Below, piece after piece: positions 8,317-18,317 of a stretch of DNA of 64,000 nt (position 1 is its first letter; each line of letters begins with the position of its first letter). Both the position numbers and the translations under genes were made by a program. The DNA comes from Aquimarina sp. Aq78. Lineage in GTDB: Bacteria; Bacteroidota; Bacteroidia; Flavobacteriales; Flavobacteriaceae. The stretch covers positions 108,198 to 172,197 of the forward strand of contig NZ_OMKA01000007.1 in the NCBI RefSeq assembly GCF_900299525.1, given 5' to 3'. Under the pieces are notes generated by a model. That model searched no databases, was not told where the DNA came from, and worked only from the letters and a program-made list of their open reading frames with translations.

Positions 8317-9816
8317 ATGCCTAATATAAATAACTTTACTCTTATCGGTGCCGGAATTATGAGTGCCACTTTAGGTGTACTCATAAAAGAATTAATTCCT
8401 GGTGCCCAGATAAACATCTACGAACGATTAGACAAAGTAGGTGCCGAAAGTTCTGATGCATGGAATAATGCAGGTACCGGGCATTCTGCCTTTTGTGAAT
8501 TGAACTATACTCCCGAGCGAGAGAATGGAGCAATCGATATTTCTAAAGCACTAAGGATTAGTGCTAATTTTGAAGTTTCAAAACAGTTATGGGCATATTT
8601 ACTAGAAAAAGGTTCTATACAAACAGAAAGTCCGTTTATTAATGATATCGACCATATGAGCTTTTTGTGGGGTGATCAAAACATTGCATTTCTAAAAAAG
8701 AGATATGAAGCATTGATTCAATACGACATGTTTAAGAACATGAAATATGCAGAAGATCATAAAGAAATCACCGAATGGATTCCCTTGATTATGACTGGTC
8801 GTGATCCTAAACAGAAGGTTGCTGCTACAAGAATGCCTATTGGCACAGATGTAAACTTTGGTGCTATTACACGTGGAATGATAAAATATCTCGAAACCTG
8901 TGATGGCGTAAACCTGCATCTTGGTCATGAAGTAGAAGATCTTAAAATGCAGGACAATGGTAATTGGCAAATTGATGTAACAGATTTACAAAGCTCTGAA
9001 GAAAAAACAGTTACTACTCAATTTGTTTTTGTTGGTGCTGGTGGCGGATCACTATTACTTCTTGAAAAATCAGATATCCCAGAAGAACGTGGATATGGTG
9101 GTTTCCCTGTGAGTGGTCAGTTCTTGCGTTGCAAGAATCCCGATGTTATCGTTAAACACGAAGCTAAAGTCTATGGCAAAGCCGAAACTGGATCCCCACC
9201 AATGTCTGTACCTCATCTCGACACCAGAATGTTAGATGGAGAACGTTCATTATTATTTGGGCCTTATGCTGGTTTCTCTACCAAGTTTTTAAAGAATGGC
9301 ACATATATGGATCTCCCACTATCTATAGAGGCACATAACATTTGGCCCATGTTAGCTGCAGGAATTCACAATTTGTCATTAACAAAATATCTAATCGAAC
9401 AAGTATATCAGTCTCCTGAAGAACGATTTGCTACATTACAAAAATACTACCCCGAAGCTAAGTTTGAAGATTGGGAGTTAATCACTGCCGGACAAAGAGT
9501 ACAGATTATTAAAAAAGACAAAGAAGAGGGTGGAGTCCTCAAATTTGGAACCGAAATTGTTACCAACCAGAAAAAGACAATGGCAGTATTACTAGGTGCC
9601 TCACCTGGAGCCTCTACCTCTGTTTCTATAATGTTAGATGTTCTGTCAGAATGTTTCCCAGAAGAAATGAAATCAAAACCATGGAGTGATACCTTAAAAC
9701 AAATGATTCCTAGTTTTGGTAAATCTTTAATTGAAGATGGTAAATTATGCCTTCAAACCAGAAATAGAACAACAGAAATATTAAAGTTACAATCGTCTAG
9801 ACAGACTCCAACCTAG
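8317..9816 (+). CDS. mqo: Malate:quinone oxidoreductase
   Basis: A 499-residue FAD-dependent malate:quinone oxidoreductase, membrane-peripheral, oxidising L-malate to oxaloacetate and passing electrons to the quinone pool. The N-terminal FAD loop is 'LIGAGIMSATLG' (7-18), followed by 'SSDAWNNAGTGHSAFCEL', a near-diagnostic Mqo signature. Also seen are 'ITRGMIKYL' and, in the C-terminal part, 'LGASPGASTSVSIMLDVL'. The length matches the family. It is a single-gene unit with its own upstream gap. It can replace NAD-dependent malate dehydrogenase in the TCA cycle. Confidence 0.95.
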   Translation: MPNINNFTLIGAGIMSATLGVLIKELIPGAQINIYERLDKVGAESSDAWNNAGTGHSAFCELNYTPERENGAIDISKALRISANFEVSKQLWAYLLEKGSIQTESPFINDIDHMSFLWGDQNIAFLKKRYEALIQYDMFKNMKYAEDHKEITEWIPLIMTGRDPKQKVAATRMPIGTDVNFGAITRGMIKYLETCDGVNLHLGHEVEDLKMQDNGNWQIDVTDLQSSEEKTVTTQFVFVGAGGGSLLLLEKSDIPEERGYGGFPVSGQFLRCKNPDVIVKHEAKVYGKAETGSPPMSVPHLDTRMLDGERSLLFGPYAGFSTKFLKNGTYMDLPLSIEAHNIWPMLAAGIHNLSLTKYLIEQVYQSPEERFATLQKYYPEAKFEDWELITAGQRVQIIKKDKEEGGVLKFGTEIVTNQKKTMAVLLGASPGASTSVSIMLDVLSECFPEEMKSKPWSDTLKQMIPSFGKSLIEDGKLCLQTRNRTTEILKLQSSRQTPT

Positions 9817-9937
9817 ATCGCTAAACTTTAAAAACACATACATTATATCAATCCTATTGTAATCTAATTTGTTTCTTAAAGTATAAAAATGTTCTACCCG
9901 AGGTACACAATTAAGATAAAATAAACTTTTATTAAGT

Positions 9938-11065
9938 ATGAATTTTGAAATATTAGACTTTTTGATTTTAATAGGAGTAACTCAGGGATTCATCTTTGCG
10001 ATCATAATTCTATTTTCCAAATTCTTTAAAAACAAAGCAAATTTATATCTGGGGATAAGTCTTTTACTTGGAGTTTTTATCAATATTCAATATTGGGCTT
10101 TACATTATGACTGGTATAAGGAACATCAAAACTTTAGAATACTAGAGGATATTGAATTAGTATTAGTTTTTCCGGTAACCTTATATTTTTATTACTTAAA
10201 ATTATTAAATCCATCATTAAAACTTAGAAATAAACAATGGGTATTATTTGTTCCCTTTATTATATCAATAGGGCTAAACTTATATATTGGCGGGCAGTTT
10301 TATTTTGATTTATACCCTATTCATAATAAAGCATGGATACCCTATTTTTATACGATAGAATATTATTTTTCAATCCTATTTAATTTAGCATTACTTGTAG
10401 TAGAATTTCGTTTGTTATTTAAAAATACAATCAAATATCAACCAGGTATCGGCTATGATCTAAAATGGATACGTTTATTTTATACTTTTCATGTTTTACT
10501 TATCTTTTTTTGGATTATAACAAGTGTAGTAGATTACTATTATAACAATGATTATTCTATTATCATATGGCTATTGCTTAATATTCTTTTTTATTGGATT
10601 GGTTATCAAGGCATATACAAGTTTACTTTGGCCAAAAACAGATTCGAAATAAGAGAAATTAACAAAAAGAAAGCAAATGAAAAACAGAAAGATGTTGTAA
10701 AATTTAAAGAAGGAGAAGACAACCCATATTTTAAAAAATTTATACAACTTTTAGAAACTGAAAAATTATATAGAAATCAACAATTGAGTAGAGATGATAT
10801 TGCAGTCAGGTTAAATATAAGTATTGGTTACCTTTCTCAAATAATTAATAGTGTCACTCAAAAGAATTTTTCTGATTATCTAAACTTATATAGAGTGAAA
10901 GAAGCTAAAATCATGATTTTGGACTCTGAATTTGATAACTATGATATGGTAGCAATAGGACTTGAAGCTGGTTTTAATTCTAAATCTGCATTTTATAAAT
11001 ATTTCAAGAAAGAAACCGGTCATACACCAACTACATTTAAAAAAATATACAAAGAACAGCTATAA
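9938..11065 (+). CDS. Membrane-anchored AraC-family transcriptional regulator
   Basis: A 375-residue protein with an N-terminal membrane module of about 230 residues and roughly seven hydrophobic helices (from 'FLILIGVTQGFIFAIIILF' to 'IIIWLLLNILFYWIGYQGIY'). A charged linker and a C-terminal AraC/XylS double helix-turn-helix follow (about 275-372), containing 'LSRDDIAVRLNISIGYLSQI' and 'VAIGLEAGFNSKSAFYKYFK'. This arrangement is common in Bacteroidota and is thought to sense envelope or small-molecule signals and act on DNA from the membrane. A neighbouring target may be the lipocalin-like gene 96 bases downstream, but no operator was identified. Confidence 0.88.
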   Translation: MNFEILDFLILIGVTQGFIFAIIILFSKFFKNKANLYLGISLLLGVFINIQYWALHYDWYKEHQNFRILEDIELVLVFPVTLYFYYLKLLNPSLKLRNKQWVLFVPFIISIGLNLYIGGQFYFDLYPIHNKAWIPYFYTIEYYFSILFNLALLVVEFRLLFKNTIKYQPGIGYDLKWIRLFYTFHVLLIFFWIITSVVDYYYNNDYSIIIWLLLNILFYWIGYQGIYKFTLAKNRFEIREINKKKANEKQKDVVKFKEGEDNPYFKKFIQLLETEKLYRNQQLSRDDIAVRLNISIGYLSQIINSVTQKNFSDYLNLYRVKEAKIMILDSEFDNYDMVAIGLEAGFNSKSAFYKYFKKETGHTPTTFKKIYKEQL

Positions 11066-11161
11066 TCATAAAAAGAGTCCATAATTGTTCAATTCTAACT
11101 TTTGGAGACTTCTAACTTTTAAAACCAAGCTAATTTTGCTCAAAACAAAAAAAGAAAAATT

Positions 11162-11569
11162 ATGAGCAAAAAATTAATTGTATTCGTTTTAATAGGATTA
11201 AGTATTACTTTTTCATGCAGTACCGATGATGATATCGTCGGCACAATTAATGAAACATTTATTATCGGTCAATGGCAATTATCCAGTTCTACTAAAAATG
11301 GAACTAATGTTGATTTAGATGCCTGTGACCTTATGGAGACTTATGTATTTAACAATTCAAATAAAGTAAGTATTACTCTTCATACTTCTAATACAGAAAA
11401 TATATGTGAAGAAGATTCTAAAACAACTTATGATTATACTGTTACTGGTGCTAATCTTACAATTAGTAATAATAGTATTTTTGTAGTTTCGACCCCAGAA
11501 AACGCCACACTTATTCTCACATCCAAAAGTTCATCAGATACTTTTATAAATACATATAAGAGGAAATAA
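11162..11569 (+). CDS. Lipocalin-like lipoprotein
   Basis: A 135-residue lipoprotein. The signal peptide ends in a lipobox-like 'SITFSC' with the acylated Cys at about 19, followed by 'STDDD', the kind of acidic tail that exports lipoproteins to the surface in Bacteroidota. The mature part opens with 'IIGQWQLSSS', the Gly-x-Trp motif of lipocalin-like domains, and two Cys may form a disulfide ('DACDLMETY', 'ENICEED'). The ligand is unknown. It follows the membrane AraC regulator and is terminated by the hairpin downstream. Confidence 0.8.
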   Translation: MSKKLIVFVLIGLSITFSCSTDDDIVGTINETFIIGQWQLSSSTKNGTNVDLDACDLMETYVFNNSNKVSITLHTSNTENICEEDSKTTYDYTVTGANLTISNNSIFVVSTPENATLILTSKSSSDTFINTYKRK

Positions 11570-11589
11570 TCAAAAATATACTGTATAAA

Positions 11590-11628
11590 AAATGTTCAGA
11601 TTTGATATGATATTAAATCTGGACATTT
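11590..11628 (+). terminator. Hairpin downstream of the lipocalin-like gene
   Basis: A 14-base stem with one mismatch (11590-11603 with 11615-11628) and an 11-base loop. It is not followed by a strong T run, so it may be a terminator or an mRNA-stabilising structure. Confidence 0.5.
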
Positions 11629-11765
11629 CTATATAATATTCTCTGAACATATAGCAAAGAAACCTTTTATTACATTTGGCATAATGAAGATTTAACAACA
11701 TTCACAACAACAAAACCTAGGGTCAGTACGTTAAGATATTCACACACGACCATGTTAAAGAACTC

Positions 11766-12326
11766 ATGAATATATTACCTAAGTACGGGTTACTGCAGTT
11801 TAGAAATGCAGCGAGAATATATAGTAAGTCTATTACTGAAAGTCTGCAACTCTTTAGAGAAGAAACAAAATTCCTTAAAACCTCTCTGTTTTTTTCTTAT
11901 AAACACGATGAGCTTGAAGAACTTGACAGTGCAATTAATTTTTTAAAAGGGTTTGGTGTACTTATCTATGCGGATTACTTATTGTTAGATCAGAGTACTC
12001 CAGAAAAACCAAGTAAAATAACCGACAAACAAATCCAACAAAGGACAGAAGAAAAAATAAAGGATAATAAGAAATTTATTTTTCTGGCAACAGAAAATGC
12101 CATTAGTTCTAAACGCTGTAAGTGGGAATTACGATATGCCAATACACAAAAAACCAAAGATCATATTGCTATTTTTCCTATACGAGAGGATTATACAGAC
12201 TATGGAGGATCCGAATACCTGCAAAAATTCCATTACATTCAAAAAAGTGAAACGAATCCAGAAGGATATGATGTTAAATCTCCTAATGGAAAAGTCATAG
12301 AACTAGGTGCCTGGCTAGCATCGTAA
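11766..12326 (+). CDS. Stand-alone TIR-domain protein
   Basis: A 186-residue protein whose residues from about 40 onward fit a TIR domain. Strand A is 'TSLFFSYKHDE', the following helix contains 'AINFLKGFGVLIYAD', and the catalytic-helix region reads 'FIFLATENAISSKRCKWELR'. The Glu of 'CKWEL' sits where NADase-type TIR domains keep their catalytic Glu. Bacterial TIR proteins often degrade NAD+ or make cyclic ADP-ribose signals in anti-phage systems such as Thoeris. No SIR2, LOG/SLOG or STING partner is present nearby, so a defence role is only an inference. The first 40 residues form an extra helical segment. Confidence 0.72.
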   Translation: MNILPKYGLLQFRNAARIYSKSITESLQLFREETKFLKTSLFFSYKHDELEELDSAINFLKGFGVLIYADYLLLDQSTPEKPSKITDKQIQQRTEEKIKDNKKFIFLATENAISSKRCKWELRYANTQKTKDHIAIFPIREDYTDYGGSEYLQKFHYIQKSETNPEGYDVKSPNGKVIELGAWLAS

Positions 12327-12334
12327 TTAGTTAT

Positions 12335-12490
12335 CTATAACCTTATACAGTAGCATATCGCAGTTAAGTATTTGTTATCCATAATTTTGTATTTCTCATC
12401 AAATTTACAAACGCCCGATGAGTCAGACCATTTTTTTTCTTCTTCAAATATTTTTTTAATTTTTTTTTCAATATCTTCATAGTAAATCAT
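12335..12490 (-). CDS. Possible small protein convergent with the TIR gene
   Basis: An open frame of 51 codons on the minus strand, from ATG at 12490 to TAG at 12335, ends nine bases from the end of the TIR gene. The translation begins MIYYEDIEKKIKKIFEEEKK and continues with 'WSDSSGVCKF' and three Cys. The charged, helix-forming composition is unlike the usual noise of AT-rich spacer, but no family is recognised. It may be a real small gene, the tail of a decayed gene, or chance. Confidence 0.3.
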   Translation of the reverse strand: MIYYEDIEKKIKKIFEEEKKWSDSSGVCKFDEKYKIMDNKYLTAICYCIRL

Positions 12491-12951
12491 AAAAAACTAA
12501 CAATTTACTGATTATCTGCATTTTTCATTAAAAAAAACGAACTCCAATTGGGGGGTAATGCCCAATAACACGTCTTATATAATAGGCACCATAGTCAATA
12601 CAAGTAACAATTAATATAGTGCCCACGCTTAACCAATTTCTATTAGTTGTAGGTATACTTACCTATTTATAGTATATCTCTTTGGTATAAACCTTAGTAA
12701 AAACACAAAAATGCTTCTAAACAAACCATTTAGTTTACATATACTACATGTTTCATTAACTTCTATGTTAATAAGATACCTTCATATTTTGTATGTTCGA
12801 TTACTCTTTATATCAAAGATGGTTTTCCTTTTTATTTCAGAATTTCATAAGATTTCACCTACTCTATATACTCCCCAGAATATTCAAAATTATAATTCAC
12901 TAACTAAAATGTAGTATCATTTTAATTCATGTCTAATCAAATCACAATTAT
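12491..12951 (+). other. Long gap and leader upstream of susC
   Basis: This AT-rich region precedes the SusC/SusD pair. A 67-codon frame at 12711-12914 lacks coding character. No exact TAnnTTTG box, sigma/anti-sigma gene or clear operator was found, although a long leader is common for susC-like genes. Confidence 0.4.
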
Positions 12952-15900
12952 ATGAGAAAACAACTCTTAATTTTAATGTGTGCAGTACTGCTATCTAGTA
13001 TTGGCTATAGCCAAACTACAATAACAGGTACTGTACGGGACATAACAGGTCCCTTACCCGGGGCAACAATTCTAGTACAGGGAACTAGGACTGGAACGAC
13101 GACAGATTTTGATGGTAAGTATACTATCGAAGCAAGTACTGATCAAACATTAGTCTTTTCGTATTTGGGATATGTCACGCGAGAAATACCGATTGCTAAT
13201 CAAACCACAATCGATGTTATCTTACAGGAAGATGCAGAAGCCTTAGGCGAGGTTATTGTGACCTCTTTAGGGTTTGTAGAAAAAAGAGATAAACTATCTT
13301 CTACTTATTCTAAAATCGATGCAGATAAACTAGTGCAGCCTGTAGAAAATAAGATTATTGATGGTATAGCTGGTAAAGCTGCTGGTGTAAGTATCAATGC
13401 CACCTCTGGAGATCCCGGAGCTGGTTCTAATATTCAAATCAGGGGAACAAGTTCTCTGGGAGGCTCTAGTCAACCTCTAATTATTGTAGATGGAGTACCA
13501 TTAAACAATGATACAATAGAAGGTTCTGGTAGTGGAGATACTTCTGCAGGAGTATCACAGCAATCCAGACTTAATGACCTTAATCCCGATGATATTGAAT
13601 CTTTTCAGGTATTTAAAGGAGCTTCTGCCGGAGCATTGTATGGTACAAGAGCGCTTAACGGAGTAATTGTAATCACCACAAAAAAAGGTAAAAAAGGTAA
13701 AATGAGAATTACCTTTTCTTCTGGTGTTTCTATTGATGAAGTCTCTTACAAACATCCATTACAACAATCTTTTGGGCAAGGTACCAATGGTAATTATAGT
13801 CCAACATCTGCTTTCTCCTGGGGAGATAGAATCTCAGACAGAAGTGGAGCTCCAGACGGTGTAGATACTACCGGAGAGTTTTTTGAATCTTTGGTATCCA
13901 ATAATACTATTTATCCAATTACTCAAAAAAACAGAAGAGAACAATATGTCGATAGTAATTTTGATAAAGTATTTGGTACCGGGGTCACACTCGATAATCG
14001 TTTCACCTTAAGTACAGGAAATGAAAAAGGAACCTATTTCTTAAGTGGAGGCCACGTAGATCAAGACGGAACGATTAAAAATAGTTTTTATAAGAAAACT
14101 AATTTTACCTTATCTACTTCTCAAAATTTTACAGATAGGCTTACTGCTAATATCAAAGGAAATTACATACATACTAGTTCTAACAGAATCCAACAAGGTT
14201 CTAATACTGCGGGGTTATATCTGGGATTACTACGTACCTCACCGGATTTTGATATCACAGACTATAAAGGAGATTACAATAATGGCTCCGGGACTATTGT
14301 ACAATCACGTCATCGTTCCTACCGAAGATATCTTGGAAATAGTGACAACGCAATTTATAATAATCCCCTTTGGACCATCAATGAGCAAGGAAGTACTGCC
14401 AAAGTAAATCGTTTTATTGGTACAGCAGAATTAAAATATCAATGGAACGATAATATCAATTCTATCCTTAGAGGAGGTGCAGATTTTTATTCTGATAACA
14501 GGGTGTATTTCTTCCCATACTATACAGCAAGTTCTGCACGAAGGTTTGGTTTACTTAATGACGAAACCATAAATAATGAAGAATATACGATGGATATACT
14601 AACATCTTTTAGATATGCATTAACAGAACAACTAAACACCAATGTAATAGTAGGATATGGTATTAATGACAGGAGAAGGAAACGACATTTTATTGAGGCA
14701 GATAATTTTATTGCCAATTTCAGAAAACCGTTAGATCCTGTAGAAATCTCGGCAAAAGAAAATATCTCCTCAGAGATTACCAGAACCTCGAGAAGAAATA
14801 TCCGCTTCTATGGCACTGTTAATTTTGATTATGCCGATCAATTGTTTTTAACCCTTGGTGGGGCTTATGAAAAACATTCTGTACTCCCTAAAAGTGATAA
14901 TGCATTCTTTTACCCGAGTGCAGAATTAGGATGGACTTTTAGTCGTTTAATCAATGGTTTTGATCCTCTATCATTTGGTAAACTCAGGCTTGCTTTTGGT
15001 CAGGTAGGTAATGTCCCTCTGGCGCATAGAGAGGAGACTGTTTTTGAAGTAGGAACTTTTTCTACTTTTTCTGATGCGATAGCACTGGAAGATTTTGGAG
15101 GAGGATTTCAATTCGATGAACGCCTTGGGAATCCAAATCTAAAACCAGAAATCAAAACAGAATACGAGGTTGGATTAGACCTTCGTTTCTTTACCAATAG
15201 GCTTTCACTATCGACTACCTATTACAAAAACGAAACTAAAGATGTATTACTCAATATAGCAATACCTCCAACATTAGGGTTTTCTGAGATCTATGGAAAT
15301 GGAGCTACGATAGAAAATGAAGGATTTGAAGCCGAATTGAAATATGATTTTATAAAAAACAGAGATTGGAAAGCTAGTGCTGCAATAAATTTTAGCACCA
15401 ATAAAAATCTGGTTTCTAAGATTGAAGGAGGAGGAGTTGTTAGCTTTACCCCTGGTAGTTCTATCCAATCTGTAGCCATAGAAGGAGAACCATTAGGAGT
15501 TTTGTATACACAAGGCGCTCAACGTAATGCTGATGGAAGCCTGGTATTAGACGCCAATGGTTTTCCAATAGTAGATACCAGTGGTAACAAAGTGGTAGGA
15601 GACCCTAATCCAGATTGGTTAGGAGGTTTACAATTAAGTGTATCTTATAAAGATATATCGATATCGGCCTTGTTTGATACCAGCCAAGGTAATGATATGG
15701 CTCAAAGAACCCGTTTTATCACTTCATACTTCGGAACCCACGGAGATGTAGGAAATACCATCACTCTAAATGAAGATTTAGTAAATTTTAACGGTGATGT
15801 TGTCCCTTCTGGTACAAGCGTAAGAGCTAATATAGGTAACTTCGGAAATGGAAATGTATTACTAGATGAGAGTTATTATAGAAACCTATATGGTTTTGGA

Positions 15901-16179
15901 GATGGTAAATTAAATGAATTTGCTGTTGGGGATGCTAGCTGGACAAGGTTTAGAGAACTTTCATTATCCTATCAACTTAATTCTCAAGGGTTACAAAAAA
16001 CAACAGGATTAAGCTCAATTGAATTTACAGCCTCTGGAAGAAACCTGGTTATCTGGACCGATGTAGTTGGTATAGATCCCGACATAAACCAATTTGGAGT
16101 TGGTAGAGGAAAAGGGCTGGATTATTTCTCGAATCCAGGAGTGAGAACCTATGCTTTTAGTATTAAGTTTAATTATTAA
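12952..16179 (+). CDS. SusC/RagA-family TonB-linked outer membrane protein
   Basis: A 1075-residue TonB-dependent transporter. A signal peptide (ending 'SIGYSQ') is followed by a carboxypeptidase-D-like regulatory domain (about 23-95, 'ITGTVRDITGPLPGATILVQ'). The plug domain holds 'GVSINATSGDPGAGSNIQIRG' split across the SusC signature and 'PLIIVDGVPLNN' (about 120-245). A beta-barrel ends in aromatic 'FSIKFNY', the expected outer-membrane terminus. With the SusD lipoprotein 11 bases downstream it forms a lidded importer for glycans, peptides or other oligomers. No glycoside hydrolase, protease, sulfatase or regulator is adjacent, so the substrate is unknown. Confidence 0.95.
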   Translation: MRKQLLILMCAVLLSSIGYSQTTITGTVRDITGPLPGATILVQGTRTGTTTDFDGKYTIEASTDQTLVFSYLGYVTREIPIANQTTIDVILQEDAEALGEVIVTSLGFVEKRDKLSSTYSKIDADKLVQPVENKIIDGIAGKAAGVSINATSGDPGAGSNIQIRGTSSLGGSSQPLIIVDGVPLNNDTIEGSGSGDTSAGVSQQSRLNDLNPDDIESFQVFKGASAGALYGTRALNGVIVITTKKGKKGKMRITFSSGVSIDEVSYKHPLQQSFGQGTNGNYSPTSAFSWGDRISDRSGAPDGVDTTGEFFESLVSNNTIYPITQKNRREQYVDSNFDKVFGTGVTLDNRFTLSTGNEKGTYFLSGGHVDQDGTIKNSFYKKTNFTLSTSQNFTDRLTANIKGNYIHTSSNRIQQGSNTAGLYLGLLRTSPDFDITDYKGDYNNGSGTIVQSRHRSYRRYLGNSDNAIYNNPLWTINEQGSTAKVNRFIGTAELKYQWNDNINSILRGGADFYSDNRVYFFPYYTASSARRFGLLNDETINNEEYTMDILTSFRYALTEQLNTNVIVGYGINDRRRKRHFIEADNFIANFRKPLDPVEISAKENISSEITRTSRRNIRFYGTVNFDYADQLFLTLGGAYEKHSVLPKSDNAFFYPSAELGWTFSRLINGFDPLSFGKLRLAFGQVGNVPLAHREETVFEVGTFSTFSDAIALEDFGGGFQFDERLGNPNLKPEIKTEYEVGLDLRFFTNRLSLSTTYYKNETKDVLLNIAIPPTLGFSEIYGNGATIENEGFEAELKYDFIKNRDWKASAAINFSTNKNLVSKIEGGGVVSFTPGSSIQSVAIEGEPLGVLYTQGAQRNADGSLVLDANGFPIVDTSGNKVVGDPNPDWLGGLQLSVSYKDISISALFDTSQGNDMAQRTRFITSYFGTHGDVGNTITLNEDLVNFNGDVVPSGTSVRANIGNFGNGNVLLDESYYRNLYGFGDGKLNEFAVGDASWTRFRELSLSYQLNSQGLQKTTGLSSIEFTASGRNLVIWTDVVGIDPDINQFGVGRGKGLDYFSNPGVRTYAFSIKFNY

Positions 16180-16190
16180 AAAACGAAATC

Positions 16191-17606
16191 ATGAAGACTA
16201 TATATAAAATAATAGTATCCTGTATCGTAATCACGATGTTCTCCTGCGAAGATTATCTGGATGTTAATGAAAATCCAAACCAGTTGGTTGAAGTTCCATC
16301 TGGAGACCTTCTATTAAAAGGAACACTCTTGGCCAATGCACAGGTACAACAAGGACAACTAGCCAGAACCTCTATGTATTATTCTGGTGGGCTTATTGGA
16401 TTAAATCTGGTACAGCAAACGCTCTATAATTATGATTATACCCCGGGTGATTCTAATGCCGTATGGGAATTAATCTATAACGGAATATTAGTTCAAAATA
16501 ATGAAATTAGAAGAATCTCTCCTAACCTCGATTTACTACAAGGGATCATCGATGTTAATGAGGCATTAGCTATTGGTACAGGAACATCTCTTTTTGGAGA
16601 TATCCCCTATTCTAATGCAGTACCTGATAATGCCAGTTTAGAATCTCCTGATCCTACAATAGACTTGCAAACAGACATCTATAACAATTTGCAAACTTTA
16701 CTGGACGGAGCAATATCCAAAATAAATAATGCCACTACTAATGTTGGTAGTGAAGATATTTATTTTTCTGGCAATGGTACTTCCTGGGTTGCCGCTGCAT
16801 ACACTCTAAAAGCCCGATATTATTTACAAACCAAACAGTACGATTTGGCATTAAACAATGTAGTAAATGGTATTAACAGTGCATCTGGAACCATGGCTTA
16901 TAAACCTATTGGTACTGTCGACTCCAACAGTAATATTCTTTTTAATTTTGTAAACAGTAGTCGGGCAGGTGATATGACAGGCGATAATGCCTTTTACCGG
17001 GACCTTATAGATCCTGCTAATGCTTCTGGCAGAAATAATGCCAAGACAGATGAAACTGCACGCAGAAACTATTCTTACGTTAGCGGAGATGGAAATCAGG
17101 ATGATGGTATCGATGGACCATCTACTCCTATGAAATTAGTAAGCTACGAAGAAAATCTATTGATTTGGGCAGAATGTATCTTACGTGTTAATAATGACAA
17201 TCAAGGAGCTATTGATAAACTTAATGAATTAAGAACTTATCTGGATTCTGGAAATGCATTTAACCTTATCGATGCAGCTGATACATTTAATTATGACCCC
17301 TATGTTCTAGCAGATTTTCAAGCAGGAGGAATGGAAAATACTGATAATATAGTGGTAGACAGAGCAATTTTAAGAGAAATTATCGAAGAACGTTATGTAA
17401 CAGGGTTTAGCACCTATATGCCATTTAACGATACTCGAAGGCTACTAAAATCCGATAGTGATGTTATTGTTCCTTTTCCATTAAACAATGCCACTACCAC
17501 GATTAATCCTCAACGATTTTTATATCCGCAGGATGAATTAGATAGTAATGCTAACATACCAAACCCAATCCCCGATTTATTCGCTCCTACGCCAGTAAAT
17601 CAATAG
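16191..17606 (+). CDS. SusD/RagB-family outer membrane lipoprotein
   Basis: A 471-residue SusD-like lipoprotein, the surface lid of the SusC importer upstream. The lipobox is 'ITMFSC' with Cys at about 19, followed by 'EDYLDVNENPNQL', the classic SusD opening. Internal TPR-like helical segments are visible ('WVAAAYTLKARYYLQTKQYD', 'LLIWAECILRVNNDNQGAID'). The sequence looks closest to the SusD-like_2 group. It is co-transcribed with susC (gap 11 bases) and the unit is closed by a strong terminator. Confidence 0.93.
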   Translation: MKTIYKIIVSCIVITMFSCEDYLDVNENPNQLVEVPSGDLLLKGTLLANAQVQQGQLARTSMYYSGGLIGLNLVQQTLYNYDYTPGDSNAVWELIYNGILVQNNEIRRISPNLDLLQGIIDVNEALAIGTGTSLFGDIPYSNAVPDNASLESPDPTIDLQTDIYNNLQTLLDGAISKINNATTNVGSEDIYFSGNGTSWVAAAYTLKARYYLQTKQYDLALNNVVNGINSASGTMAYKPIGTVDSNSNILFNFVNSSRAGDMTGDNAFYRDLIDPANASGRNNAKTDETARRNYSYVSGDGNQDDGIDGPSTPMKLVSYEENLLIWAECILRVNNDNQGAIDKLNELRTYLDSGNAFNLIDAADTFNYDPYVLADFQAGGMENTDNIVVDRAILREIIEERYVTGFSTYMPFNDTRRLLKSDSDVIVPFPLNNATTTINPQRFLYPQDELDSNANIPNPIPDLFAPTPVNQ

Positions 17607-17638
17607 CCTAGTTATTCCATTTTCGGAAACAATTAAAA

Positions 17639-17669
17639 ACCAACGAAGTTAGCTTCGTTGGTTTTTTTA
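17639..17669 (+). terminator. Rho-independent terminator of the SusC/SusD operon
   Basis: A perfect 10-base stem (17639-17648 with 17653-17662), TTAG loop and a T7 run. Confidence 0.92.
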
Positions 17670-17888
17670 TGTAAAATTAGAAATACTATCGAATCTGTTT
17701 CCAATCAAATATGATTAGACAAATTTTAACATTTTTAGAATAGGGTAACATCAATACTAAATGTTGTGTATATAAATTGAAAAGTCAAAATAGCTTCATA
17801 AATATTAAGATTATTTTCTCACATGATGCAACCCTTTGATTTTTAAATTGTCATTTACTTTTAGTATGGAAACTAATCTATAAACATT

Positions 17889-18269
17889 ATGAGAAACATA
17901 TTTTCAGTATTCGTTTTTGTTATAATAGGATGTATTGGGTATGCACAAGAGGCACAACTCGAAGAAGATCAAAATCCTAATTATAAAATGGCTATGAATA
18001 GATTCTTAAAAAATAGTCAGGAATATACATTACAACAAGGCACTACAGCACAAGAAACCTATAAAGCTATTGATCCTCTCGAAGAAAAAAGAGAACTACG
18101 CTCATTACGAAGACAATACAGATCACAAAGAGCATACTGGAGGCATGAACGAAGGTTAGCACGCATCGAAAACACCAGATATTATGACTATGGATCTTAT
18201 TATGGCCATAGATCGTATGGGTATAACTGGTTAACATTAGGAGTTTTAGGAGCATGCTTCCTTTGGTAA
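17889..18269 (+). CDS. Small secreted hypothetical protein, basic and Tyr-rich
   Basis: A 126-residue protein with a signal peptide ending 'CIGYAQ' (about residue 20) and an acidic stretch after it. A basic Arg-rich middle follows ('REELRSLRRQYRSQR' type), then a Tyr/Gly/Ser-rich segment 'YYDYGSYYGHRSYGYN' and a hydrophobic end 'LTLGVLGACFLW'. No family is recognised. It sits 48 bases ahead of an LpoB-like lipoprotein and a COG3014-like lipoprotein in the same direction, so it probably belongs to the same envelope operon. Confidence 0.7.
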   Translation: MRNIFSVFVFVIIGCIGYAQEAQLEEDQNPNYKMAMNRFLKNSQEYTLQQGTTAQETYKAIDPLEEKRELRSLRRQYRSQRAYWRHERRLARIENTRYYDYGSYYGHRSYGYNWLTLGVLGACFLW

Positions 18270-18317
18270 TATTATTAAAAAAACACTAATTAAAGTACAT
18301 TAAATAAAAATCACAAA

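Noticed and set aside
12711..12914. A 67-codon frame upstream of susC
   Set aside because: Composition is typical of AT-rich spacer, no domain is visible, and it lies in the expected leader region.
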